From the NCBI GenBank assembly GCA_963744225.1, contig CAVUSV010000003.1, positions 62,001 to 126,000 of the forward strand: 64,000 nucleotides of DNA, read 5' to 3'. The DNA is from Bog-473 sp963744225. GTDB lineage: Bacteria; Actinomycetota; Acidimicrobiia; Acidimicrobiales; RAAP-2. The position numbers were made by a program, and so were the translations under genes. Below are positions 41,489 through 49,487 of the stretch, piece after piece; position 1 is the stretch's first letter; the number at the start of each line of letters is the position of its first letter. A model generated the notes under the pieces. It was given only the letters and a program-made list of their open reading frames with translations. It was not told the origin of the DNA and did not search any database.

Positions 41489-43447
41489 TCAGCCCGATAC
41501 GTCGGCTGGCGAGCAGACGAAGAACGCCATCGTCCGTCCGGCGATCTTGCTGTCGGGCCCGCGGTAGGGCACGTGGCGACAATGCGCGATGGCCCACAAC
41601 ATGTCGGGGTTCCGGGTCCGCGGCGACACGGCGGCCAGCACCACGGCCACCTTGCCCTGCCACACGTCCTCGACGAATTGGCGCAGCGTCGGGCTGGGGA
41701 CGCGACCGGTGAAGCCGCCCACCGGGAGGAACTCGCGTCCTGTTGCGAGTATCGGCACGCTCGAACCCGACGAGGTCTCCGACGTGATCACGCTGACCCA
41801 GGGGGCGATGTGGGCCGCGGCGCGGACGAGCCCGGCGTCGATAGCCCCTGACGCCGCGTTGACGGCCCGTTCACTGGCGGTGATGCTGGCCGCTTGGTAG
41901 GGCGAGTCGAAGGGCCCGAGCTGAGCCGCCACCACGGTCGCCGCGGCCCAGACCGAACCGACCAAGAGCGCCGCGGCAGAGAGCGCCACCGCGGCCCGAT
42001 CTGTCCGAGCCGTCCGCCTCGGCGAGAGCGAGACGACGGCCGCGAGCAAAGCGCCCAGTGCAAGCAGCAGGGTGGAGGCCACGATCCATGGCCGCACCCC
42101 GGCATCCGTCGGGAGCAGGTAGAGCTCGTAGGCGGTCCCGATCAGGACGGTCGCGCCGAGGGCGGCGCGCACCCCGCGCCGGGCGCGGAGGCGCCAGGCG
42201 ACTGCGAGGCCCATCCCACAGAGCGCGGCGATCGGTGGCGCGAGCGCGGCCAAGTAGTAGGAGTTGAGGAAGTGCGAGGAGGCGAAGAAGCACCACGTGA
42301 GGAACAACCAGGCCGCCCACAACACGGCAGCGGCCCGGAGCGGGTCGGTGCGAGGCTGCCGCCGGCGTGCCACGAGGATGCCCAAGAGGGCGGCGGCAGT
42401 GGGCACAAGCAGCCAGTCGCTGTCGCGGCCGAACGCACCGTTGAGGAACCGGCCCGGGCCGGGAGGGACGGCCACCGTGGCCGCATGGGCCTTGGTCGAC
42501 GCCCGCGCCGGCGCCGGTGCCGGGTAACACCCTGGCTGGTCCAGGGTCTTGCCGGTGAGCCGGTCGGCTCCGTTGTAGAGGAACACTTGGCTGAACACCG
42601 AGTTGTTGCAGCTGGCGTCGACGTAGGGCCTGTCGTGCGCCGGTACGAGCGTGACGACGCACATCCAACTCAGCGAGACGACGCCCACGGCAAGGGCCGA
42701 GAGCCCGATGTGACCGACGCGGCGCGCCATGCTGGCAGCCGGCGCGGCGAGGAGATAGGCCAAATAGAGCGCAGGCAGTACCAGCCAGGCCTGCAGCATC
42801 TTGGCTTGGAAGGCCAGCCCGACCCAGACGCCAGCGACAACGAGGGACTGCACCCGGCCGGTCATGAACGCCGCAGTCGTGGCGTCTGCCGCAAGCACGA
42901 GCAAGAGGATCAGAAGGGAGTCTGAGATGTTGCCGCGGTTGAGCAAGATGGTGACCGGCGAGGCGGCCAGTGCGACGGCCGCGGCAAGACCGGCACCCGG
43001 GCCCGCGACGCGACGCACGGCGCGGTAGAGGACGAGCACCGTGAGCACTCCCTCCACCACTTGGGGGAGGGCGATGGCCCAGGCGTGGAAACCGAAGATC
43101 CGCAGCGAAAGCGCCTGGACCCAAAAGGCGCCCGGGAGCTTGTCGACCGAGACAGTGCCCCACGGATCAAACGCGGCGAAAAAGAAGTTGTGCCAGCTCT
43201 GCGACATGCTGCGCGCGGCCGCCCCGTAGAAGGTCTCGAGTGTGGCGTCGCCCATGCCCCAGCCGTACGAGAGAGCCGCCAGAGCGGCGACGACGAGAAG
43301 CGACGGCCGCGCCCATCGGGGCTGGTCGGGTGGTGACCGCCAGAACGTCCAGCGGCTCCTCCGGGCTCTGGGAGGCGTCGCGGCAGGCGGGGGGCTTTCC
43401 TCGGCGGCAACAGCTTCGAGCATGAGGCTCCCGACTACATCCCCCAT
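41489..43447 (-). CDS. Membrane glycosyltransferase (GT39/ArnT-PMT type)
   Basis: A 652-residue integral membrane protein with about 11 helices, typical of lipid-linked-sugar dependent glycosyltransferases. The first extracytoplasmic loop has FFAAFDPWGTVSVDKLPGAF with the Asp residues expected for catalysis, followed by ALSLRIFGFHAWAIALPQV. LLNRGNISDSLLILLLVLA and the C-terminal globular domain (SSGSSVPILATGREFLPVGG) fit mannosyltransferase-like proteins of actinobacteria. ATG 43447-43445 is the likely start; another Met is 8 residues on. The acceptor, protein or cell-wall glycan, is unknown. Confidence 0.85.
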   Translation of the reverse strand: MGDVVGSLMLEAVAAEESPPPAATPPRARRSRWTFWRSPPDQPRWARPSLLVVAALAALSYGWGMGDATLETFYGAAARSMSQSWHNFFFAAFDPWGTVSVDKLPGAFWVQALSLRIFGFHAWAIALPQVVEGVLTVLVLYRAVRRVAGPGAGLAAAVALAASPVTILLNRGNISDSLLILLLVLAADATTAAFMTGRVQSLVVAGVWVGLAFQAKMLQAWLVLPALYLAYLLAAPAASMARRVGHIGLSALAVGVVSLSWMCVVTLVPAHDRPYVDASCNNSVFSQVFLYNGADRLTGKTLDQPGCYPAPAPARASTKAHAATVAVPPGPGRFLNGAFGRDSDWLLVPTAAALLGILVARRRQPRTDPLRAAAVLWAAWLFLTWCFFASSHFLNSYYLAALAPPIAALCGMGLAVAWRLRARRGVRAALGATVLIGTAYELYLLPTDAGVRPWIVASTLLLALGALLAAVVSLSPRRTARTDRAAVALSAAALLVGSVWAAATVVAAQLGPFDSPYQAASITASERAVNAASGAIDAGLVRAAAHIAPWVSVITSETSSGSSVPILATGREFLPVGGFTGRVPSPTLRQFVEDVWQGKVAVVLAAVSPRTRNPDMLWAIAHCRHVPYRGPDSKIAGRTMAFFVCSPADVSG

Positions 43448-43751
43448 GCTGGGGCAACCTATCCCCCGCTCGGCTGTGTCAGGGTGCCATCGGGTTGCGG
43501 TCGAGGGGCTTGCACGCCCGGAGGACGGGGCCCTCGACCGAACGGAACGGTGCCGCCCGGTGCGTGATGTCCACCAGCCCGCAGCAACGGAGTTGGGCAC
43601 CCTGTCCTTTCGATCCACTGGCTCAGAGCACGCGCTTCTCTCTGGCTCTCTGGCCCAGCCGTCGATGAGGGCGACGAGGACGCCGGCGAAGCGGCGGGGG
43701 GGCCACGCGTCCAACGTCGACTGCGCAATCACTTGAAGTAAATTCAAGTCA
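43448..43751. other. Intergenic region with an ACTTGAA dyad
   Basis: No gene is assigned. ACTTGAA-GTAAA-TTCAAGT (43731-43749) is a perfect 7-bp-arm palindrome in a local AT-rich patch immediately before an ATG at 43752. MerR-family operators often have this shape, but no such regulator is encoded nearby. Leftward open frames in the region contain AQSTLDAWPPRRFAGVLVAL, which I do not recognise. Confidence 0.45.
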
Positions 43752-44009
43752 ATGGCCAGCCTGCTTGAGAGCGTGGATCGCAAGGGTCTGCGCCGCCAAT
43801 TCCGGCCGGGCCGACCAGCATGGAAATCCTTTTCGCTGCGCAAGCGTGACGAGCTGCGGACACAGGCAGACCATCTCGGCGCCCGGGCAGACCAATTCGA
43901 CCATGCACTGCAGTGCCCCAGCCGCAATGTCTTCGACTGCGAGCACTTCCGGGCCACGCTCGACGATGCGTTCCCCGTCGGGGGCGCCAGTCGCACGAGT
44001 CCGACGTGA
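43752..44009 (+). CDS. Possible small hypothetical protein
   Basis: An 85-residue frame whose stop overlaps the next start (GTGA), as for other gene pairs in this genome, and which has high G+C at third codon positions. It lacks a binding site; the ACTTGAA dyad lies directly upstream. No domain is recognised (SFSLRKRDELRTQADHLGAR). The opposite strand also has an open frame of about 100 residues with five Cys (VELVCPGAEMVCLCPQLV) over the same DNA, and I cannot decide between them. Confidence 0.3.
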   Translation: MASLLESVDRKGLRRQFRPGRPAWKSFSLRKRDELRTQADHLGARADQFDHALQCPSRNVFDCEHFRATLDDAFPVGGASRTSPT

Positions 44010-44284
44010 GCGGTCGAAGCGGCCCGGTGGCGAACGGGTCGGGGCCGGACCGGTCACAATCGCGCTTCTTCTGCAACGCGGCGCGCCAGGCCTCGCTCCT
44101 CTTCGGCCTCTTGGCCCTGGCGGCGCTCGTGGTCGGAGGGGGATTCGCCGAGATCAGCTCGAACGGCGCCCCGACGGCGCTCGAGACCGCGATCGTGCGT
44201 GCCGTGATCGTGGGGTCGTTGGCCGTGGCCGCCATTTGTTACGTGGCCGGCGGACGCATGGTGCAGCGCGGGCGGGATTCGTGA
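44006..44284 (+). CDS. Small two-helix membrane protein
   Basis: A 92-residue protein with two predicted membrane helices (LLFGLLALAALVVGGGF and AIVRAVIVGSLAVAAICYVA) and a short charged tail (GGRMVQRGRDS). Start GTG 44006 overlaps the previous stop. Unknown function. The helices and Gly-Arg tail give fair support for a real gene. Confidence 0.55.
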   Translation: MSGRSGPVANGSGPDRSQSRFFCNAARQASLLFGLLALAALVVGGGFAEISSNGAPTALETAIVRAVIVGSLAVAAICYVAGGRMVQRGRDS

Positions 44285-44315
44285 CCCGAGGGGCCCTGTA
44301 AGTCACACTGGTGCG

Positions 44316-44537
44316 ATGGGAAGCGCGGGTGACAAGCCGAGGAAGCCCAAGCGGAGGCTGTCCAAGGTTCCGAAGTACGAGGAGCCCAACACGTTCCCGG
44401 CCGCCGGCCTGACCGGCGGCGGCGCGGATGTCTACGGATCGCGCTACGGACACTCGGCCGACCATCACGGGCACAAGCCCCCGGGCCGCTTCGGCGCGTT
44501 CGTTCTCCGCTTGCTGGGCCAGAACCCCAAGTCTTAG
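44316..44537 (+). CDS. Small basic hypothetical protein
   Basis: A 73-residue protein, Lys/Arg-rich at the N-terminus (DKPRKPKRRLSKVPKYEE) with a His-rich middle (GHSADHHGHKPPGRFG) and a hydrophobic C-terminus (AFVLRLLGQNPKS). ATG 44316. The composition suggests nucleic-acid or metal contact; nothing more can be said. Confidence 0.55.
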   Translation: MGSAGDKPRKPKRRLSKVPKYEEPNTFPAAGLTGGGADVYGSRYGHSADHHGHKPPGRFGAFVLRLLGQNPKS

Positions 44538-44657
44538 GGGAGCCCGGTGCGGCCGCGGTCGCACCCAGTGAGGGTTTCGGCAAGGTTCACGGCAAGGGGC
44601 AGTCCCCACGCTGCGTCGCGCCCTTCGGACGAAGGGCCGACGAAAGCGAGGAATCAC

Positions 44658-45083
44658 ATGGCCAACACCACCACGATCACGGGGAACCTCACGCGTGAGC
44701 CTGAGATCCGCTACACGCGGGAGGGGCAGGCCACCGCCCAGCTCGGTGTCGCCGTCAACCGCCGCTGGCAGGACCGGACGAGCCAGGAGTGGCAGGAATC
44801 GACCTCGTTCTTCGACGTCATCTGCTGGCGCGACCTGGCCGAGAACGTCGCGCTCAGCCTGACCAAGGGCATGCGAGTCGTCGTCACCGGGCGGTTGGAG
44901 CAACGGACCTGGGAGACCGAGGAGGGCGAGCATCGGTACAAGGTCGAGATCACCGCAGACGAGGTCGGAGCCAGCCTGCGCTTTGCCACCGCCGACGTCC
45001 ACAAGGTGGAGCGCCGCGGCGCGTCGGCACGGGAGGACGCCGAGGCCGAGGCAGCGCCGGACACGATGCCCGTCGAGGCATGA
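44658..45083 (+). CDS. ssb: Single-stranded DNA-binding protein
   Basis: A 141-residue SSB with an N-terminal OB fold: TTTITGNLTREPEIRYTREG, AVNRRWQDRTSQEWQESTSF, FDVICWRDLAENVALSLTKG and VVVTGRLEQRTWETEEGEHR. The C-terminus ends in PDTMPVEA and lacks the DDDIPF-type acidic tip that recruits partners, so this is probably a secondary SSB paralogue rather than the replication SSB. ATG 44658 follows GCGAGGAA. The next small gene starts directly at the stop. Confidence 0.9.
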   Translation: MANTTTITGNLTREPEIRYTREGQATAQLGVAVNRRWQDRTSQEWQESTSFFDVICWRDLAENVALSLTKGMRVVVTGRLEQRTWETEEGEHRYKVEITADEVGASLRFATADVHKVERRGASAREDAEAEAAPDTMPVEA

Positions 45084-45272
45084 GTGTTGCCCTGGCTGAT
45101 CACCACGACGGGCTGGCCGACAACGACCGCTGCCCTCGCCCGGGTGATGTCACGCGCGGCAGCCGACCCGGGAATGGTGGTGGTCGCGACTGTGTGCCCG
45201 CTCTTCCTCGGCGGCGCGGTGCTCCTCGGGCTGGGCATCCGGGCGCGCCGGAATCGCCGGTCGAGTTCCTGA
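45084..45272 (+). CDS. Small single-helix membrane protein
   Basis: A 62-residue protein starting at the GTG directly after the ssb stop (TGA-GTG). One membrane helix (MVVVATVCPLFLGGAVLLGLG) is followed by a basic tail RARRNRRSSS. Its tight spacing with ssb supports it being translated. Unknown function. Confidence 0.5.
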   Translation: MLPWLITTTGWPTTTAALARVMSRAAADPGMVVVATVCPLFLGGAVLLGLGIRARRNRRSSS

Positions 45273-45406
45273 GAGACGAGGTCGTCGAGATCTGTGGCGC
45301 GCTCGCCTTAGGCGAGACCCTTCTTCGACGGCTCGGTCTCGTAGCCGAAGCCAAGCGCATCGAGGCGCTGTTCGGCGGCGTTGCCGACCGCCTGGCCGAG
45401 GCTTAG
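45269..45406 (+). CDS. Possible short protein with a CTG start
   Basis: An open frame of 45 residues, RDEVVEICGALALGETLLRR then LGLVAEAKRIEALFGGVADR, with regular amphipathic helical character and coding-like base composition. The only start near its beginning is CTG at 45269, overlapping the previous stop (CTGA). It may instead be the end of a frame-shifted longer product of the preceding gene. The stop overlaps the msrB stop on the other strand. Confidence 0.35.
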   Translation: MRDEVVEICGALALGETLLRRLGLVAEAKRIEALFGGVADRLAEA

Positions 45407-45852
45407 TCCGCCGATGTGCTCTTGCCCTCGGGCTCGTAGGTGAGCGAGAGCGAGTTGACGCAGTAACGCTGTCCGGTGTCGGTGGGCCCGTCGGGGAACA
45501 CATGCCCGAGGTGCCCGCCGCACCGGGCGCAGAGGATCTCGATCCGGGTCATGCCGAAGGTGCGGTCCTTCTTTTCGACGATGGTGCCGTCGGCGCGGGC
45601 ACGGTCGAAGCTGGGCCAACCCGATCCCGACTCGAACTTCGCGTCGGTGTCAAACAGCTCGGCGCCACAACCGGCGCAGCGGAAGACGCCCTCGCCCTCG
45701 ACGTGGAGCAGCTCGCCCGACCAGGCCGGCTCCGTCCCGGCCTGGCGAAGCACGGCGTACTGCTCGGGCGTCAGCACTTCCTTCCACTCCTCGTCGGGCT
45801 TCGTGACTTCGAACACCGTCTCATCCTGCTTGTCGGACTTACGCGTGAACAT
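45403..45852 (-). CDS. msrB: Peptide methionine-(R)-S-oxide reductase
   Basis: A 149-residue MsrB that repairs Met-R-sulfoxide in proteins. The zinc cysteines are in FRCAGCGAELF and ILCARCGGHLGHVF, the substrate pocket in SGSGWPSF and the catalytic Cys in GQRYCVNSLSL near residue 134. The resolving Cys typical of some forms is not evident, so reduction would need thioredoxin acting on a sulfenic acid. Its stop overlaps that of the opposite small frame. Confidence 0.95.
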   Translation of the reverse strand: MFTRKSDKQDETVFEVTKPDEEWKEVLTPEQYAVLRQAGTEPAWSGELLHVEGEGVFRCAGCGAELFDTDAKFESGSGWPSFDRARADGTIVEKKDRTFGMTRIEILCARCGGHLGHVFPDGPTDTGQRYCVNSLSLTYEPEGKSTSAD

Positions 45853-45924
45853 GAGAAACCTTTCTCTCCGTACATTTCAACCCGATCGACGGGAGAAGTA
45901 TTTCGCCGTCCGTGCTTGTCACGC

Positions 45925-47133
45925 TCAGGCCGCCAGGGCAGTCGCGGCGCTACCCATGAGAAAGAGGAAGTTGTCCGCATAGAACTGCCGGCGCACCCCG
46001 TTCGAGGCGTCGCCGAGTGACGCCTCGAAGCGTTCCAGCGGCTTGCGTCCTCCTTCCACGTGCGGATAATCGGACGAGAACATCACGAGATCCGGCCCCG
46101 CCTGGGCCACGATCCACCCGACGTCCTCGGTCGGGTAGGGGGTGACGCGGACCTGCCGATGGACGTAGTCGCTCGGCCGGAGTGAGAGCGCCCGCAGTCG
46201 TTCTTCGTGACGCCCGAACGCTTCGAAGGCGGATTCCATCTGCCGGAGCCACGACGGCACCCAGATGGCGCCCTGCTCGATCACGCCGATGTGGAGCTCG
46301 GGGAATTGCTCCAGCACCCCGTCGAAGATCATCGTGGCCAGTGTCTGAGCCGGCGGTACGGGGATCCCCATGTAGTCCACTGAGCGGAAGTTCTCCTCGC
46401 CCCCGTGGAAGTCGGGTGGGACGGGTTTGCCGTTGACGAAGTAGTTCGGATCGACGAGGGTCCCGGTGCCCCCGACGTGGAAGACGACCGGGATCCCCGC
46501 CTCCTCGGCCTGGGCCCACACGCCGAACAGACCGGTGTGGCTGGGCGAGAACCCCGGTGGGCACCCGGAGGCGACGAGGAGGGCGGCCGCGCCCTGGTCG
46601 AGGGCGTCGCGGGTGGCCGTCGCGGCGCGCTCGGGGTCGACCAACGGGACGTAGAACGACGGCAGCAACCGCGCATCGACGGAACAGAACTCGAGCATGC
46701 CCCGGTTGTGGGCACGGGCGGCGGCGTACGCCAGGTCGGGGTCCCCGGCGTGCTCCATGTCGTGCAGCCGTCCATTGTGGAAGGTGTTGAAGACGAGTTG
46801 GCTCGAGAAGCCGAGGAGGTCGAGGGCACGTGACCTGTCCTCGGCGATGAAAGCCCCCGTGGCAGCGAAGTTCTTGCGCGCCATGATCTCCGCCTCCTCC
46901 TGGGCGCGGTACTCCGCTGAGGCGTGCCGGGCCCGCAGCTTCTCGAAGGCGGCGACGAGGTCGCGCTGCTGCTCAGAAGGGTCGCCGGTCTGGCGGAGCT
47001 CGTTGCCACCCGGGTAGCGCAACACAGGAAGCCGGTCCCGGAATGCCGCCTCGGCGTGATCGCGCAGCCAGGTCGGCGTCTCCATGATGTGGGCGTCTGC
47101 ATCGTGGACGACACGGCCCTCGGAATACGGCAT
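45925..47133 (-). CDS. Metal-dependent amidohydrolase (ACMSD-like)
   Basis: A 402-residue TIM-barrel hydrolase of the amidohydrolase-2 family. The N-terminal metal motif is DADAHIMETPTWL near residues 11-23 (DxH), with later His in PVVFHVGGTG, HIGVIEQG and FSSDYPHVEGG, where the Asp completes the site. Decarboxylases such as ACMSD and related hydrolases share this pattern. It is divergent from the acyl-CoA dehydrogenase cluster, with the dyad at 47220-47238 between them, so it may act in the same catabolic route. The substrate is unknown. Confidence 0.85.
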   Translation of the reverse strand: MPYSEGRVVHDADAHIMETPTWLRDHAEAAFRDRLPVLRYPGGNELRQTGDPSEQQRDLVAAFEKLRARHASAEYRAQEEAEIMARKNFAATGAFIAEDRSRALDLLGFSSQLVFNTFHNGRLHDMEHAGDPDLAYAAARAHNRGMLEFCSVDARLLPSFYVPLVDPERAATATRDALDQGAAALLVASGCPPGFSPSHTGLFGVWAQAEEAGIPVVFHVGGTGTLVDPNYFVNGKPVPPDFHGGEENFRSVDYMGIPVPPAQTLATMIFDGVLEQFPELHIGVIEQGAIWVPSWLRQMESAFEAFGRHEERLRALSLRPSDYVHRQVRVTPYPTEDVGWIVAQAGPDLVMFSSDYPHVEGGRKPLERFEASLGDASNGVRRQFYADNFLFLMGSAATALAA

Positions 47134-47219
47134 GGCGCCCTCCCTTCTGCGCTCCGCTCACGCGGTCGGTGCGGTCCCCGAGTATTCCAGCAGCCGGCGG
47201 GGCGGCACCGGCGCCTTCC

Positions 47220-47238
47220 ATCTGACGCCCCGTCAGAT
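47220..47238. promoter_or_regulatory. Operator palindrome before the acyl-CoA dehydrogenase gene
   Basis: ATCTGACG-CCC-CGTCAGAT is a perfect 8-bp-arm palindrome, 34 nt before the acyl-CoA dehydrogenase start and 87 nt before the divergent amidohydrolase start. The shape fits a TetR-family repressor of a fatty acid or sterol catabolic operon; the regulator is not encoded in the window near this site. Confidence 0.6.
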
Positions 47239-47271
47239 CGGCCGGTGCTGCCTTGGCTACGCTCCCCGACG

Positions 47272-48477
47272 ATGAATCTGCGTGACGGTCCCGAGGACGT
47301 GGCGTTCCGCCACGAGGTCCGCAGCTTCCTCCAAGAACACCTGGTCGGGGAGTTCGCCGAGCTCGGGGGGCGCGGCGGCTCGGGCGACGAGACCTTCGGC
47401 TTCGAGGTACGCCGGCGCTGGGAGAAGGTCCTGGCCGAGGGCGGCTGGACTTGTCTGGGCTGGCCGGTGGAGCACGGGGGGCGGGGGGCCTCCATGACAG
47501 ATCAGGTCATCTTCAACGAGGAGTACGTGCGGGCCGCGGCACCCGGCCGGGTCAACGTGATGGGGGAGGGGCTGTTGGGCCCGACGTTGATCCACTACGG
47601 CACGACCGAGCAGAAGGCCCGTTTCCTCCCGCGCATCCGTGAGGGCTCCGAGTTGTGGTGCCAGGGCTACTCCGAGCCCGACGCGGGCAGCGACCTGGCC
47701 AACGTCAAGACCCGGGCGGTGCGCGACGGCGACCAGTGGGTGATCTCGGGGCAGAAGGTGTGGACCTCGTTGGCGCACCAGGCGGACTGGTGCTTCGTTC
47801 TTTGCCGGACCGATCCCACCTCTGTGCGGCACCGTGGCCTGTCCTACCTGCTTGTGCCGATGGACCAGTCGGGAGTTGAGGTACGGCCGATCACCCAGCT
47901 AACCCGGACCAGCGAGTTCAACGAGGTCTTCCTCGACGGTGCGCGCACCCACAGTGACAACGTCGTGGGCGGCGTCGGCGAGGGGTGGCGCGTCGCGCTT
48001 GCCACCCTGGCCTTCGAGCGCGGCGTCGCGCTGCTGGGCCACCAGCTCGGCTTCCGTCGTGAGCTTGACCGGATCGTGGCGCTGGCCGCAGGCAACGGCA
48101 GGGCGCGCGACCCGGTGGTGCGCCAGCGGTTGGCCCAAGCTCACATTGAGCTGACGATCATGCGTTACAACACGCTGCGCAGCCTCTCCGGCGTCGATGG
48201 GCCGGTGGCTCCGCCCGAGGCTTCCATCGCCAAGCTGTTCTGGGGCAGCTGGCACCGGCGGCTGGGGGAATTGGCCATGGATATCCTCGGCCCGGCGGCG
48301 ACCGTCCTCGACGGCGAACCCCTGCCCGAGAACGGCAGGTACGGGTTGGGAGAGCTCCAGCGCTCCTTTCTCTTCGCCCGCGCTGAGACGATTTACGGTG
48401 GGTCGAACCAGATCCAGCGCAACATCATCGGTGAGCGGGTACTCGGCCTCCCACCGGAACCGAAAGGGGTGGCGTGA
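47272..48477 (+). CDS. Acyl-CoA dehydrogenase (FadE30-like)
   Basis: A 401-residue flavin acyl-CoA dehydrogenase. Motifs: CQGYSEPDAGSDLANVKTRA (FAD/substrate contact) near residues 131-150, QKVWTSLAHQADWCFVLCRT, RTSEFNEVFLDGAR and the C-terminal ETIYGGSNQIQRNIIGERVL. It catalyses alpha,beta-desaturation of an acyl-CoA. The order acyl-CoA dehydrogenase, SDR, FadD3-like synthetase parallels fadE30-ipdF-fadD3 of mycobacterial steroid C/D-ring degradation; the similarity of order is suggestive but not proof. Start ATG 47272; the longer frame overlaps the divergent gene and is rejected. Confidence 0.88.
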   Translation: MNLRDGPEDVAFRHEVRSFLQEHLVGEFAELGGRGGSGDETFGFEVRRRWEKVLAEGGWTCLGWPVEHGGRGASMTDQVIFNEEYVRAAAPGRVNVMGEGLLGPTLIHYGTTEQKARFLPRIREGSELWCQGYSEPDAGSDLANVKTRAVRDGDQWVISGQKVWTSLAHQADWCFVLCRTDPTSVRHRGLSYLLVPMDQSGVEVRPITQLTRTSEFNEVFLDGARTHSDNVVGGVGEGWRVALATLAFERGVALLGHQLGFRRELDRIVALAAGNGRARDPVVRQRLAQAHIELTIMRYNTLRSLSGVDGPVAPPEASIAKLFWGSWHRRLGELAMDILGPAATVLDGEPLPENGRYGLGELQRSFLFARAETIYGGSNQIQRNIIGERVLGLPPEPKGVA

Positions 48478-49295
48478 GCTCGAGCCTGGACGCTCCCTTC
48501 GATCCGCCGCCGCCACCCCCACCGCCCGCCGCCCACGGCCTCCTGGAGGGGAAGGTGGTTCTCGTGACCGCAGCGGCCGGGACTGGCATCGGGTCTGCGA
48601 CAGCCCGGCGCTGCCTGCAAGAGGGCGCCGCGGTCGTGGTGTCCGACGCCCACGAGCGACGCTTGGCCGAGACGGCGGAGCAACTGGCGGCCGAGGCCGG
48701 TACCGACGGCTCCGAGCGAGTCCATGCGCTGACCTGCGACGTGCGAGACGAGGCGCAGGTGAGCTCCCTCTACGACGGTGCGACGATGCGCTTCGGCCGC
48801 ATCGACGTGGCGGTGCACAACGCCGGTCTCGGCGGGACGGTGCCGTTGGTGGAGATGACCGACGAGCAGTGGTCGACCGTGCTCGACATCACCCTGACGG
48901 GCACGTTCCGCTGTACGCGTGCCGCGCTGACCCGGATGTTGCCGGCAAAACGGGGAGTCATCGTCAACAACGCATCGGTGCTCGGATGGCGGGCCCAGCC
49001 CGGCCAGGCGCATTACGCGGCGGCGAAGGCAGGCGTGATGGCGTTGACGCGGTGCGCGGCTGCGGAGGCGGCACCGTCGGGGGTACGGGTGAATGCCGTG
49101 TCACCCAGCCTGGCCGAGCATCCCTTCTTGAACCGCGCCATCCCGGACGCAGACCTGGCCGTGTTGCGCCGCCGCGAATTGTTCGGTCGTGGGGCCGAGA
49201 CCTGGGAGGTGGCCAACGTCATCGTGTTCCTGGCCAGCGACTACTCGTCCTACATGTCGGGAGAAGTCCTCTCCGTGAGCAGTCAGCACCCGTGA
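48474..49295 (+). CDS. Short-chain dehydrogenase/reductase (IpdF-like)
   Basis: A 273-residue classical SDR. A Pro-rich N-terminal stretch (FDPPPPPPPPAAHG) precedes the cofactor motif VTAAAGTGIGSATARRCLQE near residues 32-51, NNAS-type VNNASVLGWRAQPGQAHYAA with catalytic Tyr in HYAAAK. The TAAAGTGIG variant of TGxxxGIG is typical of IpdF-type steroid-ring dehydrogenases, so it may oxidise a beta-hydroxyacyl intermediate; this is family-level inference. Coupled to the acyl-CoA dehydrogenase by GTGA. Confidence 0.85.
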   Translation: MSSSLDAPFDPPPPPPPPAAHGLLEGKVVLVTAAAGTGIGSATARRCLQEGAAVVVSDAHERRLAETAEQLAAEAGTDGSERVHALTCDVRDEAQVSSLYDGATMRFGRIDVAVHNAGLGGTVPLVEMTDEQWSTVLDITLTGTFRCTRAALTRMLPAKRGVIVNNASVLGWRAQPGQAHYAAAKAGVMALTRCAAAEAAPSGVRVNAVSPSLAEHPFLNRAIPDADLAVLRRRELFGRGAETWEVANVIVFLASDYSSYMSGEVLSVSSQHP

Positions 49296-49330
49296 GCGTG
49301 GCCATCGGATCCGGCTCCGACGCCGGTGGT

Positions 49331-49487
49331 TGTTCTGAAAACTATAAACCGGTGTGGTTACAGTTTACGGAAAGATCGTCGGGGGGCGGAGCCACAAGCC
49401 CCGTCCCCGCCCCCCCCGCCCCCGGCCCCACCGATTGTTTCAAAAACTATAAACCGATATGCTTACAGTCCACGAAGAGATCCTCGG
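49331..49487 (+). repeat. Imperfect direct repeat containing ACTATAA-N10-TTACAGT
   Basis: Two 52-nt segments, 49331-49382 and 49436-49487, match at about 41 positions. Each contains ACTATAA, 10 nt, TTACAGT (49341-49364 and 49446-49469), half-sites of an imperfect palindrome. The first copy also resembles a decayed start region of the following gene. The DNA between is a long C run. Most likely two operator copies produced by a local duplication. Confidence 0.7.
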
